DNA from: an uncultured Oscillospiraceae bacterium
Lineage (GTDB): Bacteria > Bacillota > Clostridia > Oscillospirales > Oscillospiraceae
Assembly (NCBI GenBank): GCA_900757415.1
Contig: CAAENU010000104.1
Location: 1-13,949, forward strand
Direction of reading: 5' to 3'
DNA length: 13,949 nt
Position 1 is the stretch's first letter, and each line of letters begins with the position of its first letter. The notes under the pieces were generated by a model that ran no database searches, had not been told where the DNA came from, and was given only the letters and a program-made list of their open reading frames with translations. Below, one piece after another: positions 1 to 6,189 of the stretch. The position numbers were made by a program, and so were the translations under genes.

Positions 1-2067
1 AAACTTATGGCCGGTGGCCTTCACCGCGCGGGTCTCCGCCGTCCGGCAGACTTCGCAGGTGCGGGTCTCAACGCCATCCTTGGTGCAGGTGGCGGGCGTG
101 GTGACCGTCCACGTGCCGAACTTATGGCCGACGGCCTTTACCGCACGGGTCTCTGCCGTCTGGCAGACTTGGCAGGTGCGGGTCTCTACGCCGTCCTTGG
201 TGCAGGTGGCGGGCGTGGTGACCGACCATGCGCCGAATTTATGAGCTGTGCACGGGAAGTTCACATCGCTCATATCGTACAAGGCGGTCTTACCGTTCTG
301 GAAGCGGTTGTACGCAACCAGCGCATAGCAGGCCTGATCGGTGGCCATGCCGTTGACTTCGCCGCCTACATAACCGGGAGAGTTTTCCAGCACATGAGCG
401 AAACCGCGGCCCTCCTCCACATAGAAGGTCAGCAGGGCGTCCACAGCGGACTTGCCGTTCTTGACAAAGCGGGGGTCGGTATCGGGATCGATGCCCCATG
501 CGGTGGTGGCCACGATCACCTGCGCGATGCTCTCGGAGTTGACGCTGCCCCAGGAGGCATAGCCGCCGTTATCCCGCTGGATCGCGGACAGCTTGCCAAA
601 AGCGCGTTCGGCAGCAGCTGCCACCTTGGGCTGATCCTTATATTTGGCCAGTGCCTGCAGCGCCATAGCCGTGATATCGGGATCCGCCTCAGTGCCGCTC
701 AGCGCCCAGCCGCCGCCGGCCAGCTCCTTGTCGAGGATATAGTCAACACACTGCTGGCGGATGGTGGTGTCGGTGGTGGGATAGTTGTGCGTATCCAGCG
801 CAATCAGCGCGAAGATGGGGCCGTTGATCCCCTGCTTGGTGATCCACTTCATTCCCTGCGTGCTGTAGGGCTTGATGAGATCCCAGTTGCCCACGCTGGT
901 GGCATCTTTGCCGATGGCAGACAACGCCATGATCAGGCGGGAATTCTCAGTGGACTTCACCTTATGCAGCGCGCCGTCCCGATTGACGGAAGCCGCCTTC
1001 TCGTTGACGGTCTCCACAATGCGGTTATAGTAATCCTTGAAATACTGGCTGTCCAGCGCATAGTAGCCGCCGCGGGCCAGATCCAGAACCGTCCATTCAC
1101 CGGCGCCGGTGCCAAAGGCGGGCGCGGTAACAGTCTTGGCCAGCTGGTCCATGGTATCATTCAGAACCTTGCTGACATCCTGCGGCGTATCAGGGGTCTC
1201 AGGCTTGGAGGGGCCCTTCGGGTCGGTAGGATCGGTGGGGTCAACAGGATTAACGGGATCAGTACCGCCGGCAGCCTTCAGCGTGGCAAGAGCCGTATCC
1301 ACCTCACCCTGCGTAGCGGTCAGATTTTCCATAACGGAAAGAGCCGCAGCCTTGGCCTCGTCATCGGTGCTGAGGGCATACTGGGTATAGAGCATGTCCT
1401 TGTTGGCAGCGTTAAAGTATCCTGCGCCGCCCCAGCCGCCAAAACCAAGGTCCATACCATAACCATACAGAGTAAACTGCCAGCGGATCACATAGGTATT
1501 GCCATAGTTCTGATAGCCGTCACCATAGCCAGACCCAGTAATACCCGATTTCAGTATAAATGCGGCGCAGCCCACATTGGTTAAGCCATGATTGACGGTG
1601 ATCATCCAGCCAGACATGGAGCCATAGTCAAACTCACCCAGATAATCGTCAGGGTTGCCGTCATTGTCATCATTGGAGGGGCCGCCGTTTTCCGTGATGA
1701 TTGAGGGAATGTTGAGTGTGCCCTTGTCCAGTCCCTTGACGCCGGAGATATACGCCGTACTATCCCAATTTCCGGTCATCGTATACTCCAGATTAAGGTC
1801 GTTGAACATGGCCAAGGTCGCAATTCCCGCAGTCAGGTCATCCTCGGTGTAGGGACCAAAACCATCTTTAGCGACAAGCTCATTGATCTCATTCAGCGTA
1901 TAGATCCGCGGCTCCACATAGAAGCCCTGACCAAGGGTCAGGCCCTCCATGGAGATCACGACGCGAAATTCGTTGTTCTCCGGCTCGTCCGTGGCCAGCG
2001 CGGTGGTGGGCAGCATGCCGAGCACCATCACCAACGCAAGAAGCCATGTGAGTATGCGTTTTTTCAT
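1..2067 (-). CDS. Secreted surface protein: DUF4430-like domain plus squalene-cyclase-like repeats (3' end cut by window edge)
   Basis: The frame is open from the ATG at 2067 to the window edge (689 codons, no stop), so the C-terminus is missing. An AGGAGG lies 7 bases upstream. Residues 1-25 are a signal peptide (MKKR, hydrophobic core, TTALA cleavage site). Residues about 140-208 (YLGEFDYG, SGWMITVN, VIRWQFTLYGYG) resemble DUF4430, the fold of the transcobalamin/intrinsic factor beta domain. A Pro/Asp linker covers about 270-295. Residues about 300-590 look like prenyltransferase/squalene-cyclase alpha/alpha repeats (GGGWALSG at 451, QRDNGGYASW at 497, MATDQACYALVAY at 574). From residue 609, 39-residue repeats with three Cys each begin. 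Enzymatic terpene cyclisation is unlikely; an extracellular binding role, possibly for corrinoids, is inference. Domain calls are by eye. Confidence 0.85.
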   Translation of the reverse strand, partial: MKKRILTWLLALVMVLGMLPTTALATDEPENNEFRVVISMEGLTLGQGFYVEPRIYTLNEINELVAKDGFGPYTEDDLTAGIATLAMFNDLNLEYTMTGNWDSTAYISGVKGLDKGTLNIPSIITENGGPSNDDNDGNPDDYLGEFDYGSMSGWMITVNHGLTNVGCAAFILKSGITGSGYGDGYQNYGNTYVIRWQFTLYGYGMDLGFGGWGGAGYFNAANKDMLYTQYALSTDDEAKAAALSVMENLTATQGEVDTALATLKAAGGTDPVNPVDPTDPTDPKGPSKPETPDTPQDVSKVLNDTMDQLAKTVTAPAFGTGAGEWTVLDLARGGYYALDSQYFKDYYNRIVETVNEKAASVNRDGALHKVKSTENSRLIMALSAIGKDATSVGNWDLIKPYSTQGMKWITKQGINGPIFALIALDTHNYPTTDTTIRQQCVDYILDKELAGGGWALSGTEADPDITAMALQALAKYKDQPKVAAAAERAFGKLSAIQRDNGGYASWGSVNSESIAQVIVATTAWGIDPDTDPRFVKNGKSAVDALLTFYVEEGRGFAHVLENSPGYVGGEVNGMATDQACYALVAYNRFQNGKTALYDMSDVNFPCTAHKFGAWSVTTPATCTKDGVETRTCQVCQTAETRAVKAVGHKFGTWTVTTPATCTKDGVETRTCEVCRTAETRAVKATGHKF
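2..235 (-). repeat. Two 117-bp tandem repeats encoding 39-residue Cys-rich modules
   Basis: Copies at 2-118 and 119-235 differ at 12 of 117 positions by my count. A third copy starts at the window edge in the coding direction. Each encodes HKFG-W-VTTPATCTKDGVE followed by TRTC--C--AETRAVKA-G. Such ATC-x-G-x-C-x-x-C modules are common at the C-termini of surface proteins of gut Firmicutes. The array probably continues beyond the edge. Confidence 0.9.
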
Positions 2068-2302
2068 GTGTTTTCCTCCTGTTTCATTTTTTTGCAGCCA
2101 TATTATATTTTTTAACGCCGTTTCCGGCCTTATAAAAGAGGTAGGCGGGAGAGACCGGCAAATCTCTCCCGCCGTATGGAAAAGACGACGGCAATGCCGT
2201 CCGGCTTGCAAATTTCAGAGCACGCCAGCTCTTTTTCCGTATATGGCACAAAAATGCCGGTTAATCCTCCCCTTGGGGGAAGGAAAAACCAGCGGTGAAC
2301 TG
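2068..2302 (-). other. Hairpin-rich spacer between the candidate ncRNA and the surface-protein gene
   Basis: No gene is visible. Read on the minus strand it holds a near-palindrome of the form CCTTCCCCC/GGGGAGG (2265-2284), a GACGGC-AAT-GCCGTC hairpin (2187-2201), a strong 11-bp hairpin (2144-2173) and a GCCG-GAAA-CGGC tetraloop hairpin (2116-2127). A TATAAT at 2102-2107 could be the -10 box for the surface gene, giving a leader of roughly 30 bases. No good -35 box is seen 17 bases upstream of it, so this promoter is weakly supported. Confidence 0.5.
2135..2173 (-). terminator. Strong hairpin, possible terminator or attenuator upstream of the surface gene
   Basis: The arms 2144-2154 and 2163-2173 pair perfectly over 11 bp (GGCGGGAGAGA) around an 8-base loop. 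On the minus strand it is followed by TACCTCTTTTAT, an imperfect U-tract. It could stop read-through from the upstream transcript or act in the leader of the surface gene. The broken U-run makes terminator function uncertain. Confidence 0.4.
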
Positions 2303-2303
2303 A

Positions 2304-2349
2304 GAAGAAAACGGCGCCGATATTTTCCATTTTCAGGAAATATCAGCGC
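2304..2349 (-). terminator. Intrinsic terminator of the candidate ncRNA
   Basis: The minus-strand arms 2349-2336 and 2328-2314 form a 14-bp stem with one bulged A and a 7-base loop. The stem is followed by CGUUUUCUUCUC, a U-rich tract at 2311-2304. Confidence 0.75.
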
Positions 2350-2702
2350 ACACTTCTACCATATCGTCCCACAACGAAGAGAGCGCCCGCTGTGCAGTGG
2401 CCCTCTTCCGTGCAATTCTCCTGCCTCGCGCCATGAAAGGGGAGTCTCCCCTTTCCCGTTTGCTGCCTACCTTCTCAGAGAGATAGCTCTCCAATGGCTG
2501 ACTTTCGTCCACACGGCTTATAAAAAGCCGCTTTGGTGCATCCTTGCGCCCACAGTGCCGTTCGCGTGGGGTTTTTCGCCCCGTTCTTTCAAAGCCGGTA
2601 CCTGACCATATGGCCGTTACGGTATCCGACAGCACAGCATCCTCGGACCGATTCAATTTTCGCCGCCACAGCCGCTTTTTTATAAAGCATTCTGTGAACA
2701 TT
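2305..2702 (-). ncRNA. Candidate structured noncoding RNA of about 400 nt, family not recognised
   Basis: A consensus promoter (2707-2735) and a strong intrinsic terminator (2304-2349) define a minus-strand transcript starting near 2701. Stems visible in order: 2696-2692/2671-2667 enclosing 2688-2684/2678-2674; 2650-2643/2629-2620 with a 2-base bulge; 2582-2579/2571-2568; 2530-2525/2519-2514; a GAC-GAAA-GUC tetraloop hairpin at 2509-2500; 2498-2494/2434-2430 closing a junction that holds 2491-2487/2482-2478 and the 9-bp stem 2455-2447/2443-2435; and 2408-2400/2384-2376 (9 bp). I found no RNase P, tmRNA, SRP, 6S or common riboswitch signature. A 122-codon frame (2333-2701) overlaps it, but its ATG falls at the predicted transcription start with no ribosome binding site. 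A leaderless small protein remains the main alternative. Confidence 0.5.
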
Positions 2703-2706
2703 CACT

Positions 2707-2735
2707 ATTATACGGGCACACGCCCCCTTTGTCAA
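2707..2735 (-). promoter_or_regulatory. Consensus sigma-A promoter for the candidate ncRNA
   Basis: On the minus strand TTGACA (2735-2730) and TATAAT (2712-2707) both match consensus exactly, with a 17-base spacer. The expected start point is about 2699-2702. No protein gene with a ribosome binding site follows until the ATG at 2067, more than 600 bases away and beyond a terminator. Confidence 0.8.
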
Positions 2736-2794
2736 CCATCATTTCCACAACTTGTCATTTTTTGGAAAGAGTGCTGCGGCATAGGTGTTTCCTC

Positions 2795-3679
2795 TCACTG
2801 ATCGCCGTTTTCCGCCACCCAGCTGCGGACATAATCCACAAAGCGGCGGGTGGAGGCGGACAGCGCCTTTTCATCCTTGACCCCAATGCCGATATTGCGA
2901 TGGAAGGTCATGGGGGGACGGCAGCCTGTGACCGGATAGGGACTGTGGCGCACCATCAGCTCCGGAAGCAGGCTGATACCCAGCCCCTTGGACACCATGG
3001 AGAGAATGGTACGATCCTCGCGGGCGGTATAGCGCACATTGGGGCGCACGCCCATTTCATCAAAGGCCGCCACAATCTCATAGTCCTCGCCCTCCTCCAA
3101 ACGGATGAAGGGCTCGGTGGCCAAGGCCGCAATGGGAAAGGGATCACGATCGGACAGCGGATGGCCGCAGGGCAAAATCACCTGAAGCTCATCGCGGTGC
3201 AGCGCATAGGTCTGAAGGTGCCTGACCGATGGCAGACGCAGAAAACCGCAGTCCACTGTACCTTTCAGAATCCACTCCTCGATCTGATCGTAGAAGTCGC
3301 CGGTGACCACCTCGAACTCGATATTGGGATACTGCCAGCCGAAGCTTTGCAGAATCGAGGGCAGCCAGTGGACGGAAACACTGGTAAAGGTGGCTACTTT
3401 GACAAGGCCGGTATCCATCCCCTTCAAGCTATGCGCCGACTGGAGCAGCGCGTGGTGATCGGCGCACAGCCTTTCGATCATGGGGAGCAGCGCCCGGCCG
3501 TCCGCCGTCAACACCACGCCGCCCCGGTTGCGGCTGAGCAGCGTGACCCCCAACTCATCCTCCAGCGCCTGCACCGCATGGCTGACGCCGGACTGGGTGA
3601 AATTCATCGCCTCCGCTGCCTTGGAAAAGCTGCCGCAGGCGACCGTTTTCAGAAAAATCTGATATTTGGTGACACTCAT
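2795..3679 (-). CDS. LysR-family transcriptional regulator
   Basis: This is a 294-residue protein of normal LysR length. An N-terminal winged helix-turn-helix covers about residues 1-60 (YQIFLKTVACGSFSKAAEAM, TQSGVSHAVQALEDELG, LLSRN). The effector-binding domain covers about 90-290, with the family's FLRLPS and SKGLGISLLPE segments. The start at 3679 follows a GGAGG-rich site. It is transcribed divergently from the small zinc-ribbon gene at 3808 with 128 bases between, so by LysR convention it may control that gene and itself. The effector cannot be told from sequence. No terminator is evident after its stop. Confidence 0.93.
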   Translation of the reverse strand: MSVTKYQIFLKTVACGSFSKAAEAMNFTQSGVSHAVQALEDELGVTLLSRNRGGVVLTADGRALLPMIERLCADHHALLQSAHSLKGMDTGLVKVATFTSVSVHWLPSILQSFGWQYPNIEFEVVTGDFYDQIEEWILKGTVDCGFLRLPSVRHLQTYALHRDELQVILPCGHPLSDRDPFPIAALATEPFIRLEEGEDYEIVAAFDEMGVRPNVRYTAREDRTILSMVSKGLGISLLPELMVRHSPYPVTGCRPPMTFHRNIGIGVKDEKALSASTRRFVDYVRSWVAENGDQ

Positions 3680-3702
3680 GACCTCCCCCCTCCTTCCCTG
3701 CT

Positions 3703-3732
3703 AGTATATCATACTTTTATTCATCGTTTCAA
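3703..3732 (-). promoter_or_regulatory. Promoter of the LysR gene
   Basis: Minus-strand TTGAAA (3732-3727), an 18-base spacer and TATACT (3708-3703) precede the LysR gene. A TTATT-N15-AATAA dyad (3717-3741) overlaps the -35 box and could be an operator, but this is weak. Confidence 0.6.
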
Positions 3733-3746
3733 GTACAATAATGCGT

Positions 3747-3775
3747 TTTACAAATATAACCTCCTGTGCTATGAT
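3747..3775 (+). promoter_or_regulatory. Promoter of the zinc-ribbon gene
   Basis: TTTACA (3747-3752), a 17-base spacer and TATGAT (3770-3775) precede the gene at 3808. It lies back to back with the LysR promoter, 14 bases away, so one bound regulator could affect both. Confidence 0.7.
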
Positions 3776-3807
3776 AATGACAGTCAAAGAAATGGAGGTA
3801 CAAAATT

Positions 3808-4062
3808 ATGGCACTGGTAACGAAAATGATCCGCTGCGCAAAGTGCGGCAGCAGCGAGGTAGTATATGACGGTAAGGCAGTTTATCACTGCGCCGCCTGC
3901 GGTGCGGACTGCGATCACCCCATGCCCGCCGCCGATCTGGCCACGGTAAACCGCCTTACGTCTCTGGGCGGCGACACCGAAGCGCTGGCTCGTCTGCGCA
4001 AGCAGTATCGGAATCTGGATATCACCAACTGGACCAGCGAAAACCGGCTTCAGGTCAAGTAA
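3808..4062 (+). CDS. Small zinc-ribbon protein, function unknown
   Basis: This 84-residue protein starts at an ATG 8 bases after GGAGGT. The N-terminal third holds two Cys pairs, CAKC (10-13) and CAAC (28-31), plus Cys35, a zinc-ribbon arrangement separated by a short beta-hairpin-like stretch. The C-terminal half (about 40-84) is predicted helical, with no recognisable catalytic motif. I do not recognise a named family. It has its own promoter and terminator and lies divergent to a LysR regulator, which suggests a monocistronic, possibly LysR-controlled gene. Zinc binding is inferred from Cys spacing; a nucleic-acid or protein-binding role would be typical but is not shown. Confidence 0.8.
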   Translation: MALVTKMIRCAKCGSSEVVYDGKAVYHCAACGADCDHPMPAADLATVNRLTSLGGDTEALARLRKQYRNLDITNWTSENRLQVK

Positions 4063-4120
4063 CTTTCATATTTCCCCTCTTTATCCCCTATTTTCCAAGA
4101 GAGGTTTCTCCCCTCAAGGA

Positions 4121-4157
4121 GCGTCCGGCCGTCCCCTTTGCGGCCGGGCGCATTTTT
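4121..4157 (+). terminator. Intrinsic terminator after the zinc-ribbon gene
   Basis: The arms 4121-4131 and 4141-4151 form an 11-bp GC-rich stem with one G-T pair and a 9-base loop, followed by ATTTTTAT. Confidence 0.85.
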
Positions 4158-4206
4158 ATACGCAGGCGGCAGATATTGCACCGCTGCAAGAGCACGGATG
4201 AAAATT

Positions 4207-4242
4207 AAAAAGCAGGAGATGCTGTGCATCTCCTGCTTTTTT
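4207..4242 (-). terminator. Terminator after rplL, probably bidirectional
   Basis: AAAAAGCAGGAGATG (4207-4221) pairs perfectly over 15 bp with 4227-4241 around a 5-base loop. It has T-runs on both strands. It ends the rplJ-rplL unit 14 bases after the rplL stop and would also stop plus-strand read-through from the zinc-ribbon gene. Confidence 0.9.
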
Positions 4243-4255
4243 GCGGTATAAAACC

Positions 4256-4627
4256 TTACTTCAGCTCGACCTTGCCGCCGACTTCCTCGACCTGCTTCTT
4301 CAGAGCCTCGGCATCGTCCTTGGACAGGCCTTCCTTCATGGTGGTGGGAGCGCCCTCGACAGCAGCCTTGGCCTCGGCCAGACCCAGACCCATGACCTCG
4401 CGGATGACCTTGATGACTTTGATCTTCTGAGCAGCGTCGAAACCGGTCAGAATCACGTCGAACTCGGTCTTCTCCTCAGCAGCGGGAGCAGCAGCGCCAG
4501 CAGCGGGAGCGGCCATAGCGGCAGCGGAAACACCGAAAACTTCCTCCAGAGCGTGAACCAGCTCGCTGAGCTCCAGAACAGTCAGACCCTTGATCTCTTT
4601 GATCATAGCAGTAACTTTCTCAGACAT
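4256..4627 (-). CDS. rplL: 50S ribosomal protein bL12 (L7/L12)
   Basis: A 123-residue protein of normal family length. The N-terminal dimerisation helices (TAMIKEIKGLTVLELSELV) come first, then an Ala/Pro-rich hinge at about 36-50. The conserved C-terminal factor-binding domain follows (about 53-123; KIKVIKVIREVMGLGLAEAK, LKKQVEEVGGKVELK). Several copies bind uL10 in the ribosomal stalk and recruit translational GTPases. The start is preceded by AGGAGG. It lies 52 bases downstream of rplJ with no terminator between, so the two are co-transcribed. A strong terminator follows directly, so rpoB is not joined to this operon. Confidence 0.98.
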   Translation of the reverse strand: MSEKVTAMIKEIKGLTVLELSELVHALEEVFGVSAAAMAAPAAGAAAPAAEEKTEFDVILTGFDAAQKIKVIKVIREVMGLGLAEAKAAVEGAPTTMKEGLSKDDAEALKKQVEEVGGKVELK

Positions 4628-4679
4628 TGTAATAGCCTCCTGTTGTTAGAATTAAATGTGTTTTAGTGTAGGGGGATGC

Positions 4680-5216
4680 TTACTCGGCGGCAGCTTCTTC
4701 AGCAGCGGCCTCGGCGGGCGCACCCTGCTTCTCGGCAATCTGCTTAATGACGCAGGCCAGAGCAGAGATGGGCGCCAGCATGGTGCCAAGCACCTGAGCC
4801 TGCAGGACAGGCAGCGCGGGGATGGAAGCCAGAGCATTGACGGTGTCCATGGAAACGACCTTGCCGTCCATGAAGCCGCCCTTGACCTCGAACTTGCCAT
4901 TGAGCTTCTTTGCGAACTCAGCAATCACGCGGGCGGGCGCCACAGGATCGCTGGCGCAGATGGCCAAAGAAGTGGTACCGTTGAGCTGATCGTCCAGCTC
5001 GTTCAGACCGCAGTTGTTGAATGCAAAGCGCAGCAGGGTGTTCTTGATGACGGTGTACTCGATGTCGTTTTCACGGCACTTGGCGCGCAGCGCGGTATCC
5101 TCCGCCACGGTGATGCCCTTGTAATCCACAAGGACGCCAGCGGCCGCGTTCTGCACCTTCTCGGTCAGAGCCGCCACGATCGCCTGCTTTTCAGACAGTA
5201 CTTTTGCGTTGGGCAT
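4680..5216 (-). CDS. rplJ: 50S ribosomal protein uL10
   Basis: A 178-residue protein, normal for uL10. It opens with MPNAKVLSEKQAIVAALTEK and carries the conserved VDYKGITVAEDTALRAKCRE region, then NTLLRFAF. The C-terminal helix and Ala/Glu-rich tail anchor bL12 dimers to the ribosome. GGAGGTGA precedes the ATG. It is the first gene of the rplJ-rplL unit. The leader (5217-5402) carries an L10-type autoregulatory element and an intrinsic terminator, so free uL10 or its bL12 complex is expected to repress its own synthesis. Confidence 0.98.
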   Translation of the reverse strand: MPNAKVLSEKQAIVAALTEKVQNAAAGVLVDYKGITVAEDTALRAKCRENDIEYTVIKNTLLRFAFNNCGLNELDDQLNGTTSLAICASDPVAPARVIAEFAKKLNGKFEVKGGFMDGKVVSMDTVNALASIPALPVLQAQVLGTMLAPISALACVIKQIAEKQGAPAEAAAEEAAAE

Positions 5217-5402
5217 TCTTCTTGTTCACCTCCATGAGATTTTGCGGCACACCCTTGTGTGCCCGGGAAACGAGGTGCGTTCTTTAGAGAAAAAACCATC
5301 CCCATGCCGGAAAGACATGAGGATGGTATCAGCAATCATAAACTATTGCCATCCTCGGCAGGACTTACGGCCATACGGCCACCTGCTGTCTTTGGAACGC
5401 AT
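5217..5402 (-). promoter_or_regulatory. Ribosomal protein L10 leader RNA
   Basis: On the minus strand, 5391-5348 contains AGACAGCAGGUGGCC, then GUAAGUCCUGCCGAGGA. This is the conserved pairing of the Firmicutes L10 leader, which binds uL10 or its bL12 complex. An intrinsic terminator follows, then a 7-bp hairpin (5246-5263) close to the rplJ ribosome binding site. Recognition is from the consensus, not a covariance search. Confidence 0.88.
5289..5327 (-). terminator. Attenuator terminator in the rplJ leader
   Basis: The arms 5327-5316 and 5306-5295 form a continuous 12-bp stem with one G-U pair, followed by a run of U (5294-5290). It sits between the L10 aptamer and the rplJ start, as expected if ligand binding controls read-through. 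Confidence 0.85.
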
Positions 5403-5407
5403 CTTGT

Positions 5408-5436
5408 ATTATATCCATTGCCGCACAGCTTGTCAA
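5408..5436 (-). promoter_or_regulatory. Sigma-A promoter of rplJ-rplL
   Basis: Minus-strand TTGACA (5436-5431), a 17-base spacer and TATAAT (5413-5408) match consensus exactly. The start point near 5402 gives a leader of about 185 bases. Confidence 0.9.
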
Positions 5437-5483
5437 GCAAAAGATATCAAAAATTGCGCTGTTTTAACTCTTTTATAGAAAGA

Positions 5484-6176
5484 TTACAGCTGCTTCTGGG
5501 CGTTCATCTTCACGCCGGGGCCCATGGTGGACGCGGCCACGCAGGACTTGACGTACTGACCCTTGGCAGCGGCGGGCTTGGCCTTGAGAATGGCGCCCAT
5601 CAAAGCGGCATAGTTCTCATACAGCTTGTCAGCACCGAAAGAAACCTTGCCAATGGGGCAGTGGATGATGTTGGTCTTGTCCAGACGGTACTCCACCTTA
5701 CCGGCCTTGGCTTCCTGAACGGCCTTGGCGGCGTCAAGCGTCACAGTGCCGGACTTGGGAGAGGGCATCAGACCCTTGGGGCCCAGCACCTTACCCAGAC
5801 GGCCAACCACACCCATCATGTCGGGGGTAGCAACGACAACGTCGAAGTCGAACCAGTTTTCCTTCTGGATCTTCTCGACCAGATCCATATCGCCTACGAA
5901 ATCGGCGCCGGCAGCCTTGGCAGCCTCGGCCTTATCGCCCTTGGCGAACACCAGCACGCGGACGGACTTACCGGTACCGTTGGGCAGCACGATGGCGCCG
6001 CGAACCTGCTGGTCGGCGTGACGGGAGTCAACACCCAGCTTGACGTGGAGCTCCACAGTCTCATCGAACTTAGCGCTGGCAGTCTTGCAGATCAGCTCCA
6101 GACCCTCCTTGGGGTCATACAGCATGGCCTTGTCGATCTGCTTGGCACTTTCCTGATATTTCTTACCTCTAAACAT
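5484..6176 (-). CDS. rplA: 50S ribosomal protein uL1
   Basis: A 230-residue protein. The frame extends upstream to 6206, but family members start MFRGKKY, and the ATG at 6176 has AGGAGG in front of it; the longer start would overlap rplK. Conserved uL1 segments include VELHVKLGVDSRHADQQVRG near the N-terminus, then LGPKGLMPSPKSGTV and KTNIIHCPIGKVSF. uL1 forms the mobile L1 stalk of the 50S subunit and in many bacteria represses its own operon. It lies 13 bases after rplK. No strong terminator follows, so some read-through into the rplJ unit is possible. Confidence 0.97.
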   Translation of the reverse strand: MFRGKKYQESAKQIDKAMLYDPKEGLELICKTASAKFDETVELHVKLGVDSRHADQQVRGAIVLPNGTGKSVRVLVFAKGDKAEAAKAAGADFVGDMDLVEKIQKENWFDFDVVVATPDMMGVVGRLGKVLGPKGLMPSPKSGTVTLDAAKAVQEAKAGKVEYRLDKTNIIHCPIGKVSFGADKLYENYAALMGAILKAKPAAAKGQYVKSCVAASTMGPGVKMNAQKQL

Positions 6177-6189
6177 CGTTACACCCTCC

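Noticed and set aside
2..235. Tandem repeats as a CRISPR array
   Set aside because: The 117-bp units are contiguous, in frame, and have no spacers.
7..1584. 525-codon plus-strand open frame antisense to the surface gene
   Set aside because: It is a by-product of GC-rich codon use in the minus-strand gene, which has a signal peptide, ribosome binding site and recognisable domains. The plus frame has no family features.
2130..2330. 66-codon minus-strand frame
   Set aside because: It starts within the terminator loop of the ncRNA, runs through several hairpins, and has no ribosome binding site or recognisable domain.
1949..2605. 218-codon plus-strand frame over the spacer and ncRNA
   Set aside because: It has no ribosome binding site, straddles the start of a real gene and two minus-strand hairpin terminators, and shows no domain.
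2304..2702. Candidate ncRNA as RNase P RNA, tmRNA, SRP RNA, 6S RNA or cobalamin riboswitch
   Set aside because: I looked for GAGGAAAGUCC and ACAGAA (RNase P), the tRNA-like ends of tmRNA, the CAGGUCCGGAAGGAAGC loop (SRP) and the full B12-box set. Only fragments such as GCCACUG occur, so none fits.
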